Positions 34,216 to 43,788 of a DNA stretch of 64,000 nt are shown here, in pieces (position 1 is the first letter of the stretch; each line of letters opens with the position of its first letter). The DNA is taken from contig NZ_LR699555.1 of the NCBI RefSeq assembly GCF_902459535.1, positions 124,001 through 188,000 on the forward strand, in the 5' to 3' direction. The notes under the pieces were generated by a model. The model made no database searches and was not told the DNA's origin. It worked only from the letters and a program-made list of their open reading frames with translations. The DNA is from Paraburkholderia dioscoreae. GTDB taxonomy: Bacteria; Pseudomonadota; Gammaproteobacteria; Burkholderiales; Burkholderiaceae. Made by a program: the position numbers and the translations under genes.

Positions 34216-37067
34216 GCGTCTCACTCCAACCCGGAAAGCTGGTGTCGCTGCGCGGGCGCGATTGGGTAGTGCTGCCTTCTGATGAGGAAGACCTGCTCAT
34301 CCTCAGACCCTTGGGTGGCTCGGATGACGAGATCACCGGCCTCTACCTTCCGCTAGGTGGTGACCAGCCATCTGACGCCCGCTTCGCACCGCCAACCGCC
34401 GAAGATCTTGGTGACTTCTCCACCGCCCGGGTTCTGTATGACGCCGCCCGCCTAGCATTTCGAAATGGCGCCGGCCCGTTCAGGTGCCTGGCCAAATTGT
34501 CGTTTCGGCCGCGGTCGTACCAGATGGTTCCGCTCGTCATGGCCCTGCGCGAGGAGCCCACCCGACTGTTGATTGCGGACGACGTGGGTGTCGGCAAGAC
34601 GATCGAATCCCTTCTGATCGTCCGCGAACTGATCGAACGCCGCAAGATCAGGCGCTTTGCGGTGATCTGTCTACCTCACCTTTGCGAGCAGTGGCAGGCC
34701 GAGATCCGCGCCAAGCTAGACCTCGAGGCCGTGATCATCCGCTCCAGCACCCAGGCCCGACTCGATCGCCAGATCCACGGTGACACCAGTGTCTATGACT
34801 ACTATCCCTACCAGGTCATTAGTATCGACTTCATCAAGTCCGATGCGCGGCGCGATGTCTTCATCGAGCAATGTCCGGAGCTGGTCATTGTCGATGAGGC
34901 ACACACCTGCGCTCGCCCGGCTGGCGCATCGGCCAGCCAGCAGCAGCGCTATCACTTGGTCAGCCGAATTGCGCGCAAGCCGAATCAGCAACTCATCCTG
35001 CTCACCGCCACCCCGCACAGCGGCAAGCCGGAGGAATTCCAGTCATTGCTGGGGCTCATCCGGCCCGAATTTGAAACCATGGATCTCCCGTCCAGCAGCC
35101 AGGTGCAGCGGCGAGAGTTGGCCAAGCACTTTGTTCAGCGCAAGCGCGGCGACGTCGAAAAGTGGCTGGGCGAGGACACGCCATTCCCGCAGCGTGACGC
35201 GTTCGAGCTGAACTATCCGCTGGCGCGTGGATACGCGGCGCTGTTCAATGAGCTCATCGACTTCTCGCGCAAGCTCATCGCCCCTGTCGAGGGCAAGCGC
35301 GAGCAGCGAGTGCAGTACTGGACCGCACTCGCACTGCTTCGCGGCGTGATGTCCAGCCCTGCCGCGGGCGTTGAGATGCTCAACACGCGTATGTCGGGTC
35401 TCGCCAAGGCCGCGATAGCCGATGACGCCAAGGGGGAACAGGAAGACATCCTGAACCCCGTCGGTGACACCGAGTTTGGCCACGAGGGGGATAACGCACC
35501 GACGCAGGTCATCGAGCGGGCGGACTGGTCGGAGCACCAGCGCCGGCAGCTGCGCGACTTTGCCGTGCGCCTTGGCGAGCTTTCGGGCAATACGCACGAC
35601 CAGAAGCTCGCCATCACCGAACGTCAGATCACCGATTGGTTGCGGGAGGGATTTTGTCCGGTGGTCTTTTGCCGCTACATCGCCACCGCCCAGTACGTGG
35701 GAGAATGGCTGGCCCCCGCGTTGCGCACGAAATACCCGGAGCTCGATATCCAGGTCATCACCAGCGAGCTCCCCGACGACCTGCGCAGGCAGCGCATCGA
35801 AGAAATGGGGCGCTCAAAACTGCGGGTCCTGATCGCCACAGACTGTCTCAGCGAGGGGATCAATCTGCAGGAGCAGTTCACAGCCGTCCTGCATTATGAC
35901 TTGCCGTGGAATCCAAATCGACTTGAACAGCGAGAGGGGCGTGTTGATCGTTTTGGCCAACAGGCATCCATCGTCAAGGCGTGCATGCTCTATGGCGCCG
36001 ACAACCCGATTGATGGCGTCGTGCTGGACGTCCTGCTGCGCAAAGTGAAGGAAATCAAGCGTGCCACCGGTATCAACGTGCCTTTTCCGGAGGACTCGCA
36101 AAGCATCATCGACACCATCACCCAGGCGCTGTTGCTTAACCCCAAGCGGGCGATCCGCACCCTGCAAAACGCGCAGGGCGTGCTGTTTGACTTCAACGAC
36201 TTCGAGGAGGCCGCCACGGCCAAGGCCGCCGTCACCCACAAGCTGGACGAAGCCGCCGCCCGCGAGAAGGCCTCGCGTAGCATCTTCGCCCAGCACGCCA
36301 TCAAGGCGCACGAGATCGAGGCCGATCTTCGCGAGGTTGACGAAGCGATCGGCGACCCCAAGGCCGTGGAGTCTTTCGTGACGAGCGTACTCAACAACTT
36401 GCTGGGCGTACAAATGGTGCCGCAAGGCAAAGGCTACCGGGTCGTTACAGCGAACATGCCGGCGCAATTGCGCGAACTGCTCCCTGCCGGCGAAACCCTG
36501 TTCGTCAGCTTCGTATCTCCCACGCCCGAGGGCTTCCATTACATCGGTCGCAACCACCGTTTCGTCGAGCAGCTTTGCCAAGCGGTGATGGCCAACACGG
36601 TTAACCGTCAAGACAAGCGCGCAGCGCGAGCTGCCGTGATCCGTACGCGCACTGTACAAACCAAGACCACCTTGCTGCTGTTCCGCTGTCGCAACGTTAT
36701 CGAGCAGACGAAGAGCCACCAACAGATTGTGGCGGAAGAGATGCTGCTATGGGGCTGGCGTGGCACGCCGCAGGAGCAGCGCGAATACCTGGATCACGCG
36801 GCGGCCAAGACGTTGATCGCCGAAGCTGCCGCGTCGTCCGACCTTTCGCCTCAAGCCCGTGCCGGCTTTCTGGACAACGAGCTCATGCTGCTTGCTCAGC
36901 TTGGCGACGCGTTCGAGCAAGTAGCCGAGCAACAATCGAGGCGCCTCGTAGACGCGCACGAGCGCTTCAGCTCCCTCATGGAAAAGCAGCGCTTTCAGGT
37001 GGTGTACCCAGTGCTGCCGATGGATTTACTCGGCGTATATGTGTTGCTGCCGGAGGGGCCACAATGA
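34212..37067 (+). CDS. SNF2-family helicase, DrmD-like (951 aa)
   Basis: Starts in the ATGA overlap with the helicase gene; the longer frame from 34053 is shadow. The N terminus (PGKLVSLRGRDWVVLPS and LILRPLGG) resembles DISARM DrmD-type proteins. Walker A is DDVGVGKT (123-130), DEAH box at 228-231, LLTATPHSG follows, and lobe two shows CLSEGINLQ and REGRVDRFGQ. The C-terminal 300 residues are helical. SNF2 proteins translocate on double-stranded DNA; in DISARM this subunit goes with an adenine methylase, which is the next gene here. Its stop again overlaps the next start by ATGA. Confidence 0.88.
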   Translation: MSVSLQPGKLVSLRGRDWVVLPSDEEDLLILRPLGGSDDEITGLYLPLGGDQPSDARFAPPTAEDLGDFSTARVLYDAARLAFRNGAGPFRCLAKLSFRPRSYQMVPLVMALREEPTRLLIADDVGVGKTIESLLIVRELIERRKIRRFAVICLPHLCEQWQAEIRAKLDLEAVIIRSSTQARLDRQIHGDTSVYDYYPYQVISIDFIKSDARRDVFIEQCPELVIVDEAHTCARPAGASASQQQRYHLVSRIARKPNQQLILLTATPHSGKPEEFQSLLGLIRPEFETMDLPSSSQVQRRELAKHFVQRKRGDVEKWLGEDTPFPQRDAFELNYPLARGYAALFNELIDFSRKLIAPVEGKREQRVQYWTALALLRGVMSSPAAGVEMLNTRMSGLAKAAIADDAKGEQEDILNPVGDTEFGHEGDNAPTQVIERADWSEHQRRQLRDFAVRLGELSGNTHDQKLAITERQITDWLREGFCPVVFCRYIATAQYVGEWLAPALRTKYPELDIQVITSELPDDLRRQRIEEMGRSKLRVLIATDCLSEGINLQEQFTAVLHYDLPWNPNRLEQREGRVDRFGQQASIVKACMLYGADNPIDGVVLDVLLRKVKEIKRATGINVPFPEDSQSIIDTITQALLLNPKRAIRTLQNAQGVLFDFNDFEEAATAKAAVTHKLDEAAAREKASRSIFAQHAIKAHEIEADLREVDEAIGDPKAVESFVTSVLNNLLGVQMVPQGKGYRVVTANMPAQLRELLPAGETLFVSFVSPTPEGFHYIGRNHRFVEQLCQAVMANTVNRQDKRAARAAVIRTRTVQTKTTLLLFRCRNVIEQTKSHQQIVAEEMLLWGWRGTPQEQREYLDHAAAKTLIAEAAASSDLSPQARAGFLDNELMLLAQLGDAFEQVAEQQSRRLVDAHERFSSLMEKQRFQVVYPVLPMDLLGVYVLLPEGPQ

Positions 37068-40000
37068 TCTACCCCAGCATCCGCATCGAAGGTGCAATCC
37101 TCTCGCCCGACGTCCTCGATCGCCTCGACGATCTGGCGGGTCAACGTCCTGCAGATTTCGGCCTCGACGGCACCAACAAGGTCAAAGACGAGATCGCCCG
37201 CGCCTGGGCCGACGCGCAAGACTACTGGCGCATATTCCAGCGCAAGTTGGAGTCTCTGCGTGAAGACAGCCTCGCCACAACAGAGACTCGCCAGCAGTGG
37301 GTGCTGCCCTTGCTCGGCCTGCTGGGCTATCAGCTCGAATACCAAGCCAGGAGCAGTGAGGTCAACGGAAAGAGCTATCCGCTGTCGCACCGCGTGGCTA
37401 ACCGCGGCCAGACGGTGGTGCATATCAGTGGCTACCGCGACCCCGCCGGCCTGGACCGGAAGGCCGAGCAGCGCAGCGGTGCTTTGCGCATGTCGGCCCA
37501 CGCGATGGTGCAGGAGTACCTGAACCTTTCCGACGAGCTCTACGGTCTGGTGACCAACGGCCGCCTGCTCCGCCTGCTGCGCGACAGCTCGCGCCTGATC
37601 AAACTCACCTACCTGGAGTTTGATCTCGACCGCATCTTCACGGATGGTCTGTTTGCTGACTTCGCTTTGCTCTATCGGCTGCTGCACGCCTCGCGCCTGC
37701 CGGCCGGCCGCGACGAGGCGGCGCAGAGCTGGATCGAGCGCTACCACCAGGACTCGCTCGACGCCGGCTCGCGCATCCGCGAGGGCTTGAGCAAGGCGGT
37801 AGAACAGGCCATATTGGGCCTGGGCAACGGCTTCCTGCAACATCGTGACAATGAGAGCCTGCGACAGGACATCGCGAGCGCCCGGCTGGGCGAGCGAGAC
37901 TTCTACAAACATCTGCTGCGATTGATCTACCGTTTGCTGTTCCTGATGGTGACCGAGGAACGTGACCTGATCTTCCCGGCTAGCGCCAACGCCAAGCACC
38001 GTCGTTTGTACGATCAGTTCTACAGCGTGATGCGCCTGCGTCGGCTGAGTGAGAAGCGCCACTTGGCCGACCGCCGCCACACTGACCTCTGGCCGGCGCT
38101 ACTCGCAACCTTCTGCCTGTTCGAAGCCGACGGTCCCGGCGTCAAGATAGGCGTCGCACCGCTGGCCGGAGATCTGTTTGGTGCCCAAGCCCTTGGTCCG
38201 CTGGCTCGCTGCACGCTGGGCAACGACGTAGTTCTTACCGCCTTGCGAGCGCTCAACCTCTACGCCCACCCGGGCAACGGCCAGCTCATCCGCGTCAACT
38301 ACGGAGCGCTCAACGTGGAGGAATTCGGGTCAGTCTATGAAGGGCTGCTCGAGTACGAGCCGGCCTTCATCCACGACGGACCGAGAACTCAGTTCCTGTT
38401 CAAACTGGGGGACGACCGTGCCAACACCGGTTCGCACTACACACCTGACGAATTGGTGCAGCCGCTAATCAAGCATTCGCTCGACCACTTGATCGCAGAG
38501 AAGCTCAAGGAGAAGGACCCGGTCCAGGCCCTTCTCGAACTGCGGGTGGTTGACGTAAGCTGCGGGTCCGGTCACATCCTGCTGGCAGCGGCGCGGCGCA
38601 TTGCGACCGAGTTGGCCGTCGTGCGCACGGGAGAAGACCAGCCGTCGCCCAGCGCATTCCGCGCCAGTATCCGTGACGTGATTTGCCACTGCATTTACGG
38701 CGTGGACCTGAACCCGCTGGCGGTGGAGCTGTGCAGGGTGGCGCTGTGGCTGGAGGCACATAACCCGGGCGAGCCGCTGAACTTCCTGGACCACAGAATC
38801 AAATGCGGCAATGCCATTGTCGGCTATGCGCGTCGCGAGGAGGTCGAGCGCGGTGTGCCCGACGAAGCCTTCGCCACGATGCCGGACGACGACAAGGAGA
38901 TCGCCGCCGCGTTGCGCAAACGCAATAAGGCCGAGCGCAAGGGGCAGGCGTCGCTGACGTTCTCGCCCGAGATCGAGCGCCAACTCGGTGAGGTGCTCAA
39001 GGGCTGGGAGGCGCTGGACGCCTTGCCCGAGCTGACGCTAGAACAGATCGAGGCCAAGAAGACGCGCTTTCTGGGTCTGACACAGTCAGCTGACGCGCTG
39101 CTGATAGCGCAAATGGCCGCGATCCCGATCGCGCAATTCTACATCCCCAAGGAGGTCAACCAGCCTGGGCAGCACGTCACTGAGGAGGAGTTTCGTCGTT
39201 ACTGGAAGGGTGAGCGCCCGCCACATGGACAGGGGGTTACGCTGGCGTGCTCGGTGGCTGAGCGCAAGCGCTTCTTTCACTGGTTCCTGGAGTTTCCAGA
39301 CGTAATGTCACGGGGAGGCTTTGACTGCATTCTTGGGAATCCACCGTACTTGGGAGGACAGGACCTTAGCGGAAGTTACGGTCATCCGTTCTGTCACTAT
39401 GTGAAATGGCAATTTGCACCGACTGGTTTGAGCGACCTGGTCGTGTACTTCGTCCGTCGCATCTACAGTCTGTTGCGGCCTGGAGGTTTTGCCGCGTTTC
39501 TGACGACGAACTCGATCAAGGACGGTGACGTCCGCAAGGATGGGTTGGAGCAGGTGCTTGCGACTGGTGGGCAGATCAACTTCGCCGTGCGAGGAATCAA
39601 ATGGCCTGGCAGGGCAAATCTTGTGATCTCCATGCTCGCTCTATATAAGGGCGATTGGCCCGGGAAGAGAATCCTTGACGGGGCGGAAGTTCCATTCATA
39701 AGCGCGTTCCTCGAAGACACCAACGACGGAGGAGGGCCAATACCGCTGAAGTCGAACGCAGACACTATGGCGTCTGGCTCTTACTTCCTGGGTGATGGGT
39801 TTCTTCTAGATAGCGGGTTGGCAGAACAGTGGGTGACCGCTGACAGGAAGATGCAAGCGGTGCTTTTCCCAGCAATCAATGGGGATGAGCTCAACAATCA
39901 ACCTACCCAGGTGCCGTCGCGCAGTGCAATCTTCTTCGAGGACTGGCCGCTGGAGCGAGCTCAGGCCTATGAGTTGGCGATGCAGCGTGTTAGAGAGCTG

Positions 40001-41380
40001 GTAAAGCCCGAGCGTGACCTGAGCCCGGAGAAGCCGGTTCGCGAAAAATGGTGGCTATGGAAGCGGCCCGCCATGGAGATCTATCGAAAGGTTCGCCCTC
40101 TCCAGAGATGTTTCGTAGCTGCCAGGACGACGAAACATTTTAATTTCTCGGCGCTGCCCACAAACTACGTTTTCACAAATGCCACCTACGTTTTCACCAC
40201 TGACCGATGGGACCTCTACGCAGTCGTGCAATCCACCCTGCACGAGGTCTGGGCCCGCAAGTACAGCGGAGCGTTAGAGACACGGCTGCGCTATTCGCCG
40301 TCGGACTGCTTCGAAACTTTCGCCGTCCCCGGTGACCTTTGGCAGGCCGCCCAGCCCGAGCTGGCCGTGATCGGCGAGCGCTATCACGAACACCGCCGCG
40401 CGCTGATGCGTGAACTCTCACTCGGTCTCACGGACATCTACAACCTCTTTCACGCCCGCGACCTGAACCCGGCGATGGTGACGAAAGTCAGCAAGAAGCC
40501 CGAGGCCACGGCCCGAGCGGGCGTCGACGGGCTATTGGAACTACGCCGCCTGCGTGTGCAGCTCGATACCGCCGTGCGCGACGCGTACGGCTGGACCAAC
40601 CTCGCCCTCGATCACGATTTCGTCGAAGTTGAGACCCTCCCTGAAAACGATCGTGTCCGTTACACCATCACCCCATCCGCACGGAAGGAAGTGCTCAAGC
40701 GGCTGCTCGCACTGAACCACGACCGAGCGAAGCTAGAGGCCGAGCGGCGCATAGTGTCCGCACCGGTCAAGCGGAAGCCGCGCGTCGGCAAGCCGCCAGC
40801 GGATTCGAGTTTGCCACTGTTCGACACTGATTTCGTGGTGCACGCGCCGATCGAAGCTGCGCCATTTGCGACTTCCAGCGTCGAGATGGCGGCGCTTCCG
40901 GACGGCGCCTGGAGTCGGTATGGCACCGATCGATCAAATGACGAACTAGCCAGCCTGGTTGCTGTTCTCAAGACACTGGGAAGGCCAACACCGATGCGCG
41001 AAGTGCGCATGATTGCGCTCATGTGCATGGAGCCTCGTCTGATGATGCCATTGCTCACTGCCGAGGAAGGGCAACAGTGGTTGCGCTTGGTGGGAGCCGA
41101 GGCCCAAGTGTTGCCAGCGGGTGTAGCGCAGCTCGGGCCGCAGGCCGACGGAGCCTGGGGCCGCGCCGTCATCCAACTGCGGGGGAGCGCTGCACTGATC
41201 GAGGACGCTGTCGCCAGAACCTGGGGGCCTGGGGTGGGGTTGGCCGAGTTCGAGACGGCTGGGTGGCCCGATGGTCGTGCAGGGGTGGCTGTCCACATGC
41301 TCCGAGCCCGTGGTGCCGACACCATGCTTCTGTCACTGCCAGCGGAGCTTCGGGAGGCTGTTGATGCCAAGGCAGCCTGA
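37064..41380 (+). CDS. Large adenine-specific DNA methyltransferase, Eco57I/DrmMI-like (1438 aa)
   Basis: ATG 37064-37066 lies in the overlap with the SNF2 stop. Residues 1-420 form a helical N-terminal region of the type found in PglX/Eco57I-like enzymes. The methylase domain begins with NTGSHYTPDELV, then SAM motif I as DVSCGSGH (497-504; the usual Pro-Ala is replaced by Val-Ser), GVDLNPLAVELCR, and the catalytic NPPY at 759-762, all in the order of gamma-class N6-adenine methylases. A target-recognition region and a Pro/Ala-rich tail follow. It should mark host DNA as self or hold phage DNA for the partner helicases. It overlaps the next gene by 17 bases. Confidence 0.9.
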   Translation: MIYPSIRIEGAILSPDVLDRLDDLAGQRPADFGLDGTNKVKDEIARAWADAQDYWRIFQRKLESLREDSLATTETRQQWVLPLLGLLGYQLEYQARSSEVNGKSYPLSHRVANRGQTVVHISGYRDPAGLDRKAEQRSGALRMSAHAMVQEYLNLSDELYGLVTNGRLLRLLRDSSRLIKLTYLEFDLDRIFTDGLFADFALLYRLLHASRLPAGRDEAAQSWIERYHQDSLDAGSRIREGLSKAVEQAILGLGNGFLQHRDNESLRQDIASARLGERDFYKHLLRLIYRLLFLMVTEERDLIFPASANAKHRRLYDQFYSVMRLRRLSEKRHLADRRHTDLWPALLATFCLFEADGPGVKIGVAPLAGDLFGAQALGPLARCTLGNDVVLTALRALNLYAHPGNGQLIRVNYGALNVEEFGSVYEGLLEYEPAFIHDGPRTQFLFKLGDDRANTGSHYTPDELVQPLIKHSLDHLIAEKLKEKDPVQALLELRVVDVSCGSGHILLAAARRIATELAVVRTGEDQPSPSAFRASIRDVICHCIYGVDLNPLAVELCRVALWLEAHNPGEPLNFLDHRIKCGNAIVGYARREEVERGVPDEAFATMPDDDKEIAAALRKRNKAERKGQASLTFSPEIERQLGEVLKGWEALDALPELTLEQIEAKKTRFLGLTQSADALLIAQMAAIPIAQFYIPKEVNQPGQHVTEEEFRRYWKGERPPHGQGVTLACSVAERKRFFHWFLEFPDVMSRGGFDCILGNPPYLGGQDLSGSYGHPFCHYVKWQFAPTGLSDLVVYFVRRIYSLLRPGGFAAFLTTNSIKDGDVRKDGLEQVLATGGQINFAVRGIKWPGRANLVISMLALYKGDWPGKRILDGAEVPFISAFLEDTNDGGGPIPLKSNADTMASGSYFLGDGFLLDSGLAEQWVTADRKMQAVLFPAINGDELNNQPTQVPSRSAIFFEDWPLERAQAYELAMQRVRELVKPERDLSPEKPVREKWWLWKRPAMEIYRKVRPLQRCFVAARTTKHFNFSALPTNYVFTNATYVFTTDRWDLYAVVQSTLHEVWARKYSGALETRLRYSPSDCFETFAVPGDLWQAAQPELAVIGERYHEHRRALMRELSLGLTDIYNLFHARDLNPAMVTKVSKKPEATARAGVDGLLELRRLRVQLDTAVRDAYGWTNLALDHDFVEVETLPENDRVRYTITPSARKEVLKRLLALNHDRAKLEAERRIVSAPVKRKPRVGKPPADSSLPLFDTDFVVHAPIEAAPFATSSVEMAALPDGAWSRYGTDRSNDELASLVAVLKTLGRPTPMREVRMIALMCMEPRLMMPLLTAEEGQQWLRLVGAEAQVLPAGVAQLGPQADGAWGRAVIQLRGSAALIEDAVARTWGPGVGLAEFETAGWPDGRAGVAVHMLRARGADTMLLSLPAELREAVDAKAA

Positions 41381-43334
41381 CCTGTTTGGCCATGCTGCGC
41401 TGACGGTTCAGCCGGAGTCGGGCCGTGTCCAGCCTCGGCTATGGGTACGCCGGCTCACAATCTGGAGTGATTCGGACACGCGCCTCCGGGATATCGAGCT
41501 ACGGCCGGGTCTCAATATCATCTGGTCACCAGATCCCGGTGACCAATCGAATGGCGGCGACACCGGCTATCTGGGTCACGGCAGTGGCAAGACGCTGTTC
41601 TGCCGCCTACTCCGGTTCTGTCTGGGTGAGGACCGCTATGCCTCAGACGAGCAGCGATTGCGAATCGCTGCGGCCCTTCCAGAGGGGTGGGTGTCGGCCG
41701 AAGTGCTGGTAGACGGTGCATTGTGGGGTGTGCTGAGGCCGCTCGGTGCGGGCCGGCCTCACTACGCTGTTCCCGACGCGTTGCCAGAGCAACTGTTGGA
41801 GGGGAACATACCTCCGACCGGGATCGAGCCATTGCTCGAAGTCATCGAACGGCAGATCGTGACCCCAGGCATCGCGGCGCTGATTCCAGGCGAGCATCGG
41901 CTCGACGCCTGGCGAGTTGCACTAGCATGGCTCACGCGCGATCAGGAGTGCCGTTTCGATCGTGTGTTGGAGTGGCGATCCGCAGATTCAGATTCGGGGT
42001 CGCCGACACGCTCGCTGTCGGCAGCAAAGCATTTAGATGCTATGCGTGGCTTTGTCGGCGCCATCGTTGCCGAGGAGCTGCAACTGCGGTCCGAGATATC
42101 TGCGCTCGAGGAACGTCACAAGGTTTGCAGCCAAGATGTCGCGCGCCGAAAGTGGGAGACCGACCGGCTCCGCGCTAACGTCGCGACTGTCGTGGGGCTG
42201 GACCTAGACGATCTTCCAGAGGGACGGCTTTCGATCGAGGTGTTGCGCAAGGCTGCTACGCAGAACGTGGCGCGGCTGGCAAGAGTGGGTCCGACTTGGG
42301 ACACCGGTGACCTTGAAGCGCTTCGAGCCGAGTATGACGAACAACGCCAACTCGTCTCTGCTCTCGAACAACACCTCGCGGTAGGGCAAGCTCAACTTCC
42401 CGAGATCGATATGTTGGTCCGGCGGATGAAGGGAGAAATGCCGGGCATCTCGGCGCAAGTCGCCAAGTCGGCGACGCCCATCTGCCCTGTTTGCGAAGTC
42501 CCGATTGACCGTGCGTTGTCCGAGGGCTGCGGGATGTCCCACAAACTGCCTGATCTCCAGGCAATTCGCCATCGGCGTCAGTGCAATATCGACGAGATCG
42601 CCGCTGAAGAGAGGCGCCGCAGGGAAATAAGCGAGAGTGTCGCATCAACTTTGCAGGCGTTGGCACCGGCGCGCATCGCGCGGGACGCACTGCGTGCCCG
42701 AGTCCGGGCGGCGGAACACATTCACGATGCCAGATCTGGTGCTTGGTTCAAGGCGCGCCGAGTCATTGACGACGTGAAGCGGCTCGACCAAATGTTGAGC
42801 GAGCTGGAACTCGAAGAGGCAAAAGCCGCCTCTCATGCGGTCGAGGTGGAAGAGAAGCGAGAGCTGACGGGCACGTTCCGGGCCGCGCAGCGCGAGGTGT
42901 TTGACCGACTGTCACGTTTCTTCGATGGGGTGATTCGCGAAATTGTCGGTCCCATGGCGCAGGGCAAGGTCTCTCTCGATGGCAATGGGTTGAAGCTGGT
43001 CGTGGAGTTGGGAGGCGAGCGCTCGACCGCGGCGATTGATTCGCTCAAGGTAATCGCATTCGATCTGGCCGTCATGTGTATGAGCGTTGAAGGTGGCACT
43101 CGACTCCCTGCCTTTCTGTTGCACGATAGCCCGAGAGAAGCCGATCTGGGTTTGAGCGTCTACCATCGGTTGTTCGCGCTGGCCAAAGGATTGGAGGCGC
43201 CTGAGCCACCCTTGTTTCAGTACATCGTGACAACAACGACGCGGCCGCCCGATGACGTTCAAGTGAAGCCCTGGTTGCGTGAAAGCCTGCGCGGATCGCC
43301 GGCGCAGGAGCGCTTGCTGCGCCGGGATTTGTAG
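41364..43334 (+). CDS. SMC/Rad50-like ATPase with CxxC hook (656 aa)
   Basis: ATG 41364 follows GGGAGGC and lies inside the end of the methyltransferase gene. After a strand-rich N terminus, Walker A reads GHGSGKT (71-77). Residues about 255-370 and 390-530 are charged helices likely to form coiled-coil arms, separated by CPVCEVP (Cys374, Cys377), a zinc-hook-like turn. Walker B is FLLHDSP with Asp588, followed by a C-terminal lobe resembling DUF2326-type ATPases. It is probably a DNA-end or structure sensor for the operon. No such subunit belongs to canonical DISARM or Druantia, which makes the set unusual. Confidence 0.82.
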   Translation: MPRQPDLFGHAALTVQPESGRVQPRLWVRRLTIWSDSDTRLRDIELRPGLNIIWSPDPGDQSNGGDTGYLGHGSGKTLFCRLLRFCLGEDRYASDEQRLRIAAALPEGWVSAEVLVDGALWGVLRPLGAGRPHYAVPDALPEQLLEGNIPPTGIEPLLEVIERQIVTPGIAALIPGEHRLDAWRVALAWLTRDQECRFDRVLEWRSADSDSGSPTRSLSAAKHLDAMRGFVGAIVAEELQLRSEISALEERHKVCSQDVARRKWETDRLRANVATVVGLDLDDLPEGRLSIEVLRKAATQNVARLARVGPTWDTGDLEALRAEYDEQRQLVSALEQHLAVGQAQLPEIDMLVRRMKGEMPGISAQVAKSATPICPVCEVPIDRALSEGCGMSHKLPDLQAIRHRRQCNIDEIAAEERRRREISESVASTLQALAPARIARDALRARVRAAEHIHDARSGAWFKARRVIDDVKRLDQMLSELELEEAKAASHAVEVEEKRELTGTFRAAQREVFDRLSRFFDGVIREIVGPMAQGKVSLDGNGLKLVVELGGERSTAAIDSLKVIAFDLAVMCMSVEGGTRLPAFLLHDSPREADLGLSVYHRLFALAKGLEAPEPPLFQYIVTTTTRPPDDVQVKPWLRESLRGSPAQERLLRRDL

Positions 43335-43566
43335 CCCGTGGATAGGCGTCTCCCGGCCGGACCGATCCGGCCGCTTGCCGCGGACATTGGGGTACCCTGG
43401 GCAGGGCCGCGACGGAGGGTGTGGTGCTTGAAGGCGCCGTATTCAGCATTGTGGACAGGATCATTGCCAAAGACGCGACGGCATTTGTTCCCAGCCAGAT
43501 CGGATAAACCAAAGCTGAAGTCGCGAACTCGCGAGCCGCGACACGCTGAATTCGCTGAATGGTTAC
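43335..43566. other. Gap between defence operon and transposon
   Basis: 232 bases. A hydrophobic minus-strand frame (to 43512) could be the truncated remnant of another gene but shows no family feature. GCGGCAAGC and CGGCCGG-rich inverted repeats near 43350-43385 may end transcription of the operon. Confidence 0.35.
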
Positions 43567-43788
43567 TGTTGAAGCCCTTCAAAACGGCTAATAGCGTCCA
43601 TAGATTACGCTAATGTAAGATTCGCGTTTGAGCCCACGAAATAAGGCAGAGCAGCGGTTTCGTGCGCCATTTTAGGCGTTGCGTTTCAGCAACGCACGCA
43701 CGCTCGAATGCTCGTTTATTTTGCTAACGCGTTCGTCCTGTCCTTTAATTCCGCTAACGCGTCTGACGAGGCTCGATAAGGAGCGGCA

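Noticed and set aside
43072..43512. Minus-strand frame with a hydrophobic stretch left of the transposon
   Set aside because: Overlaps the end of the SMC-like ATPase gene and has no start signal or family; at most a gene remnant.
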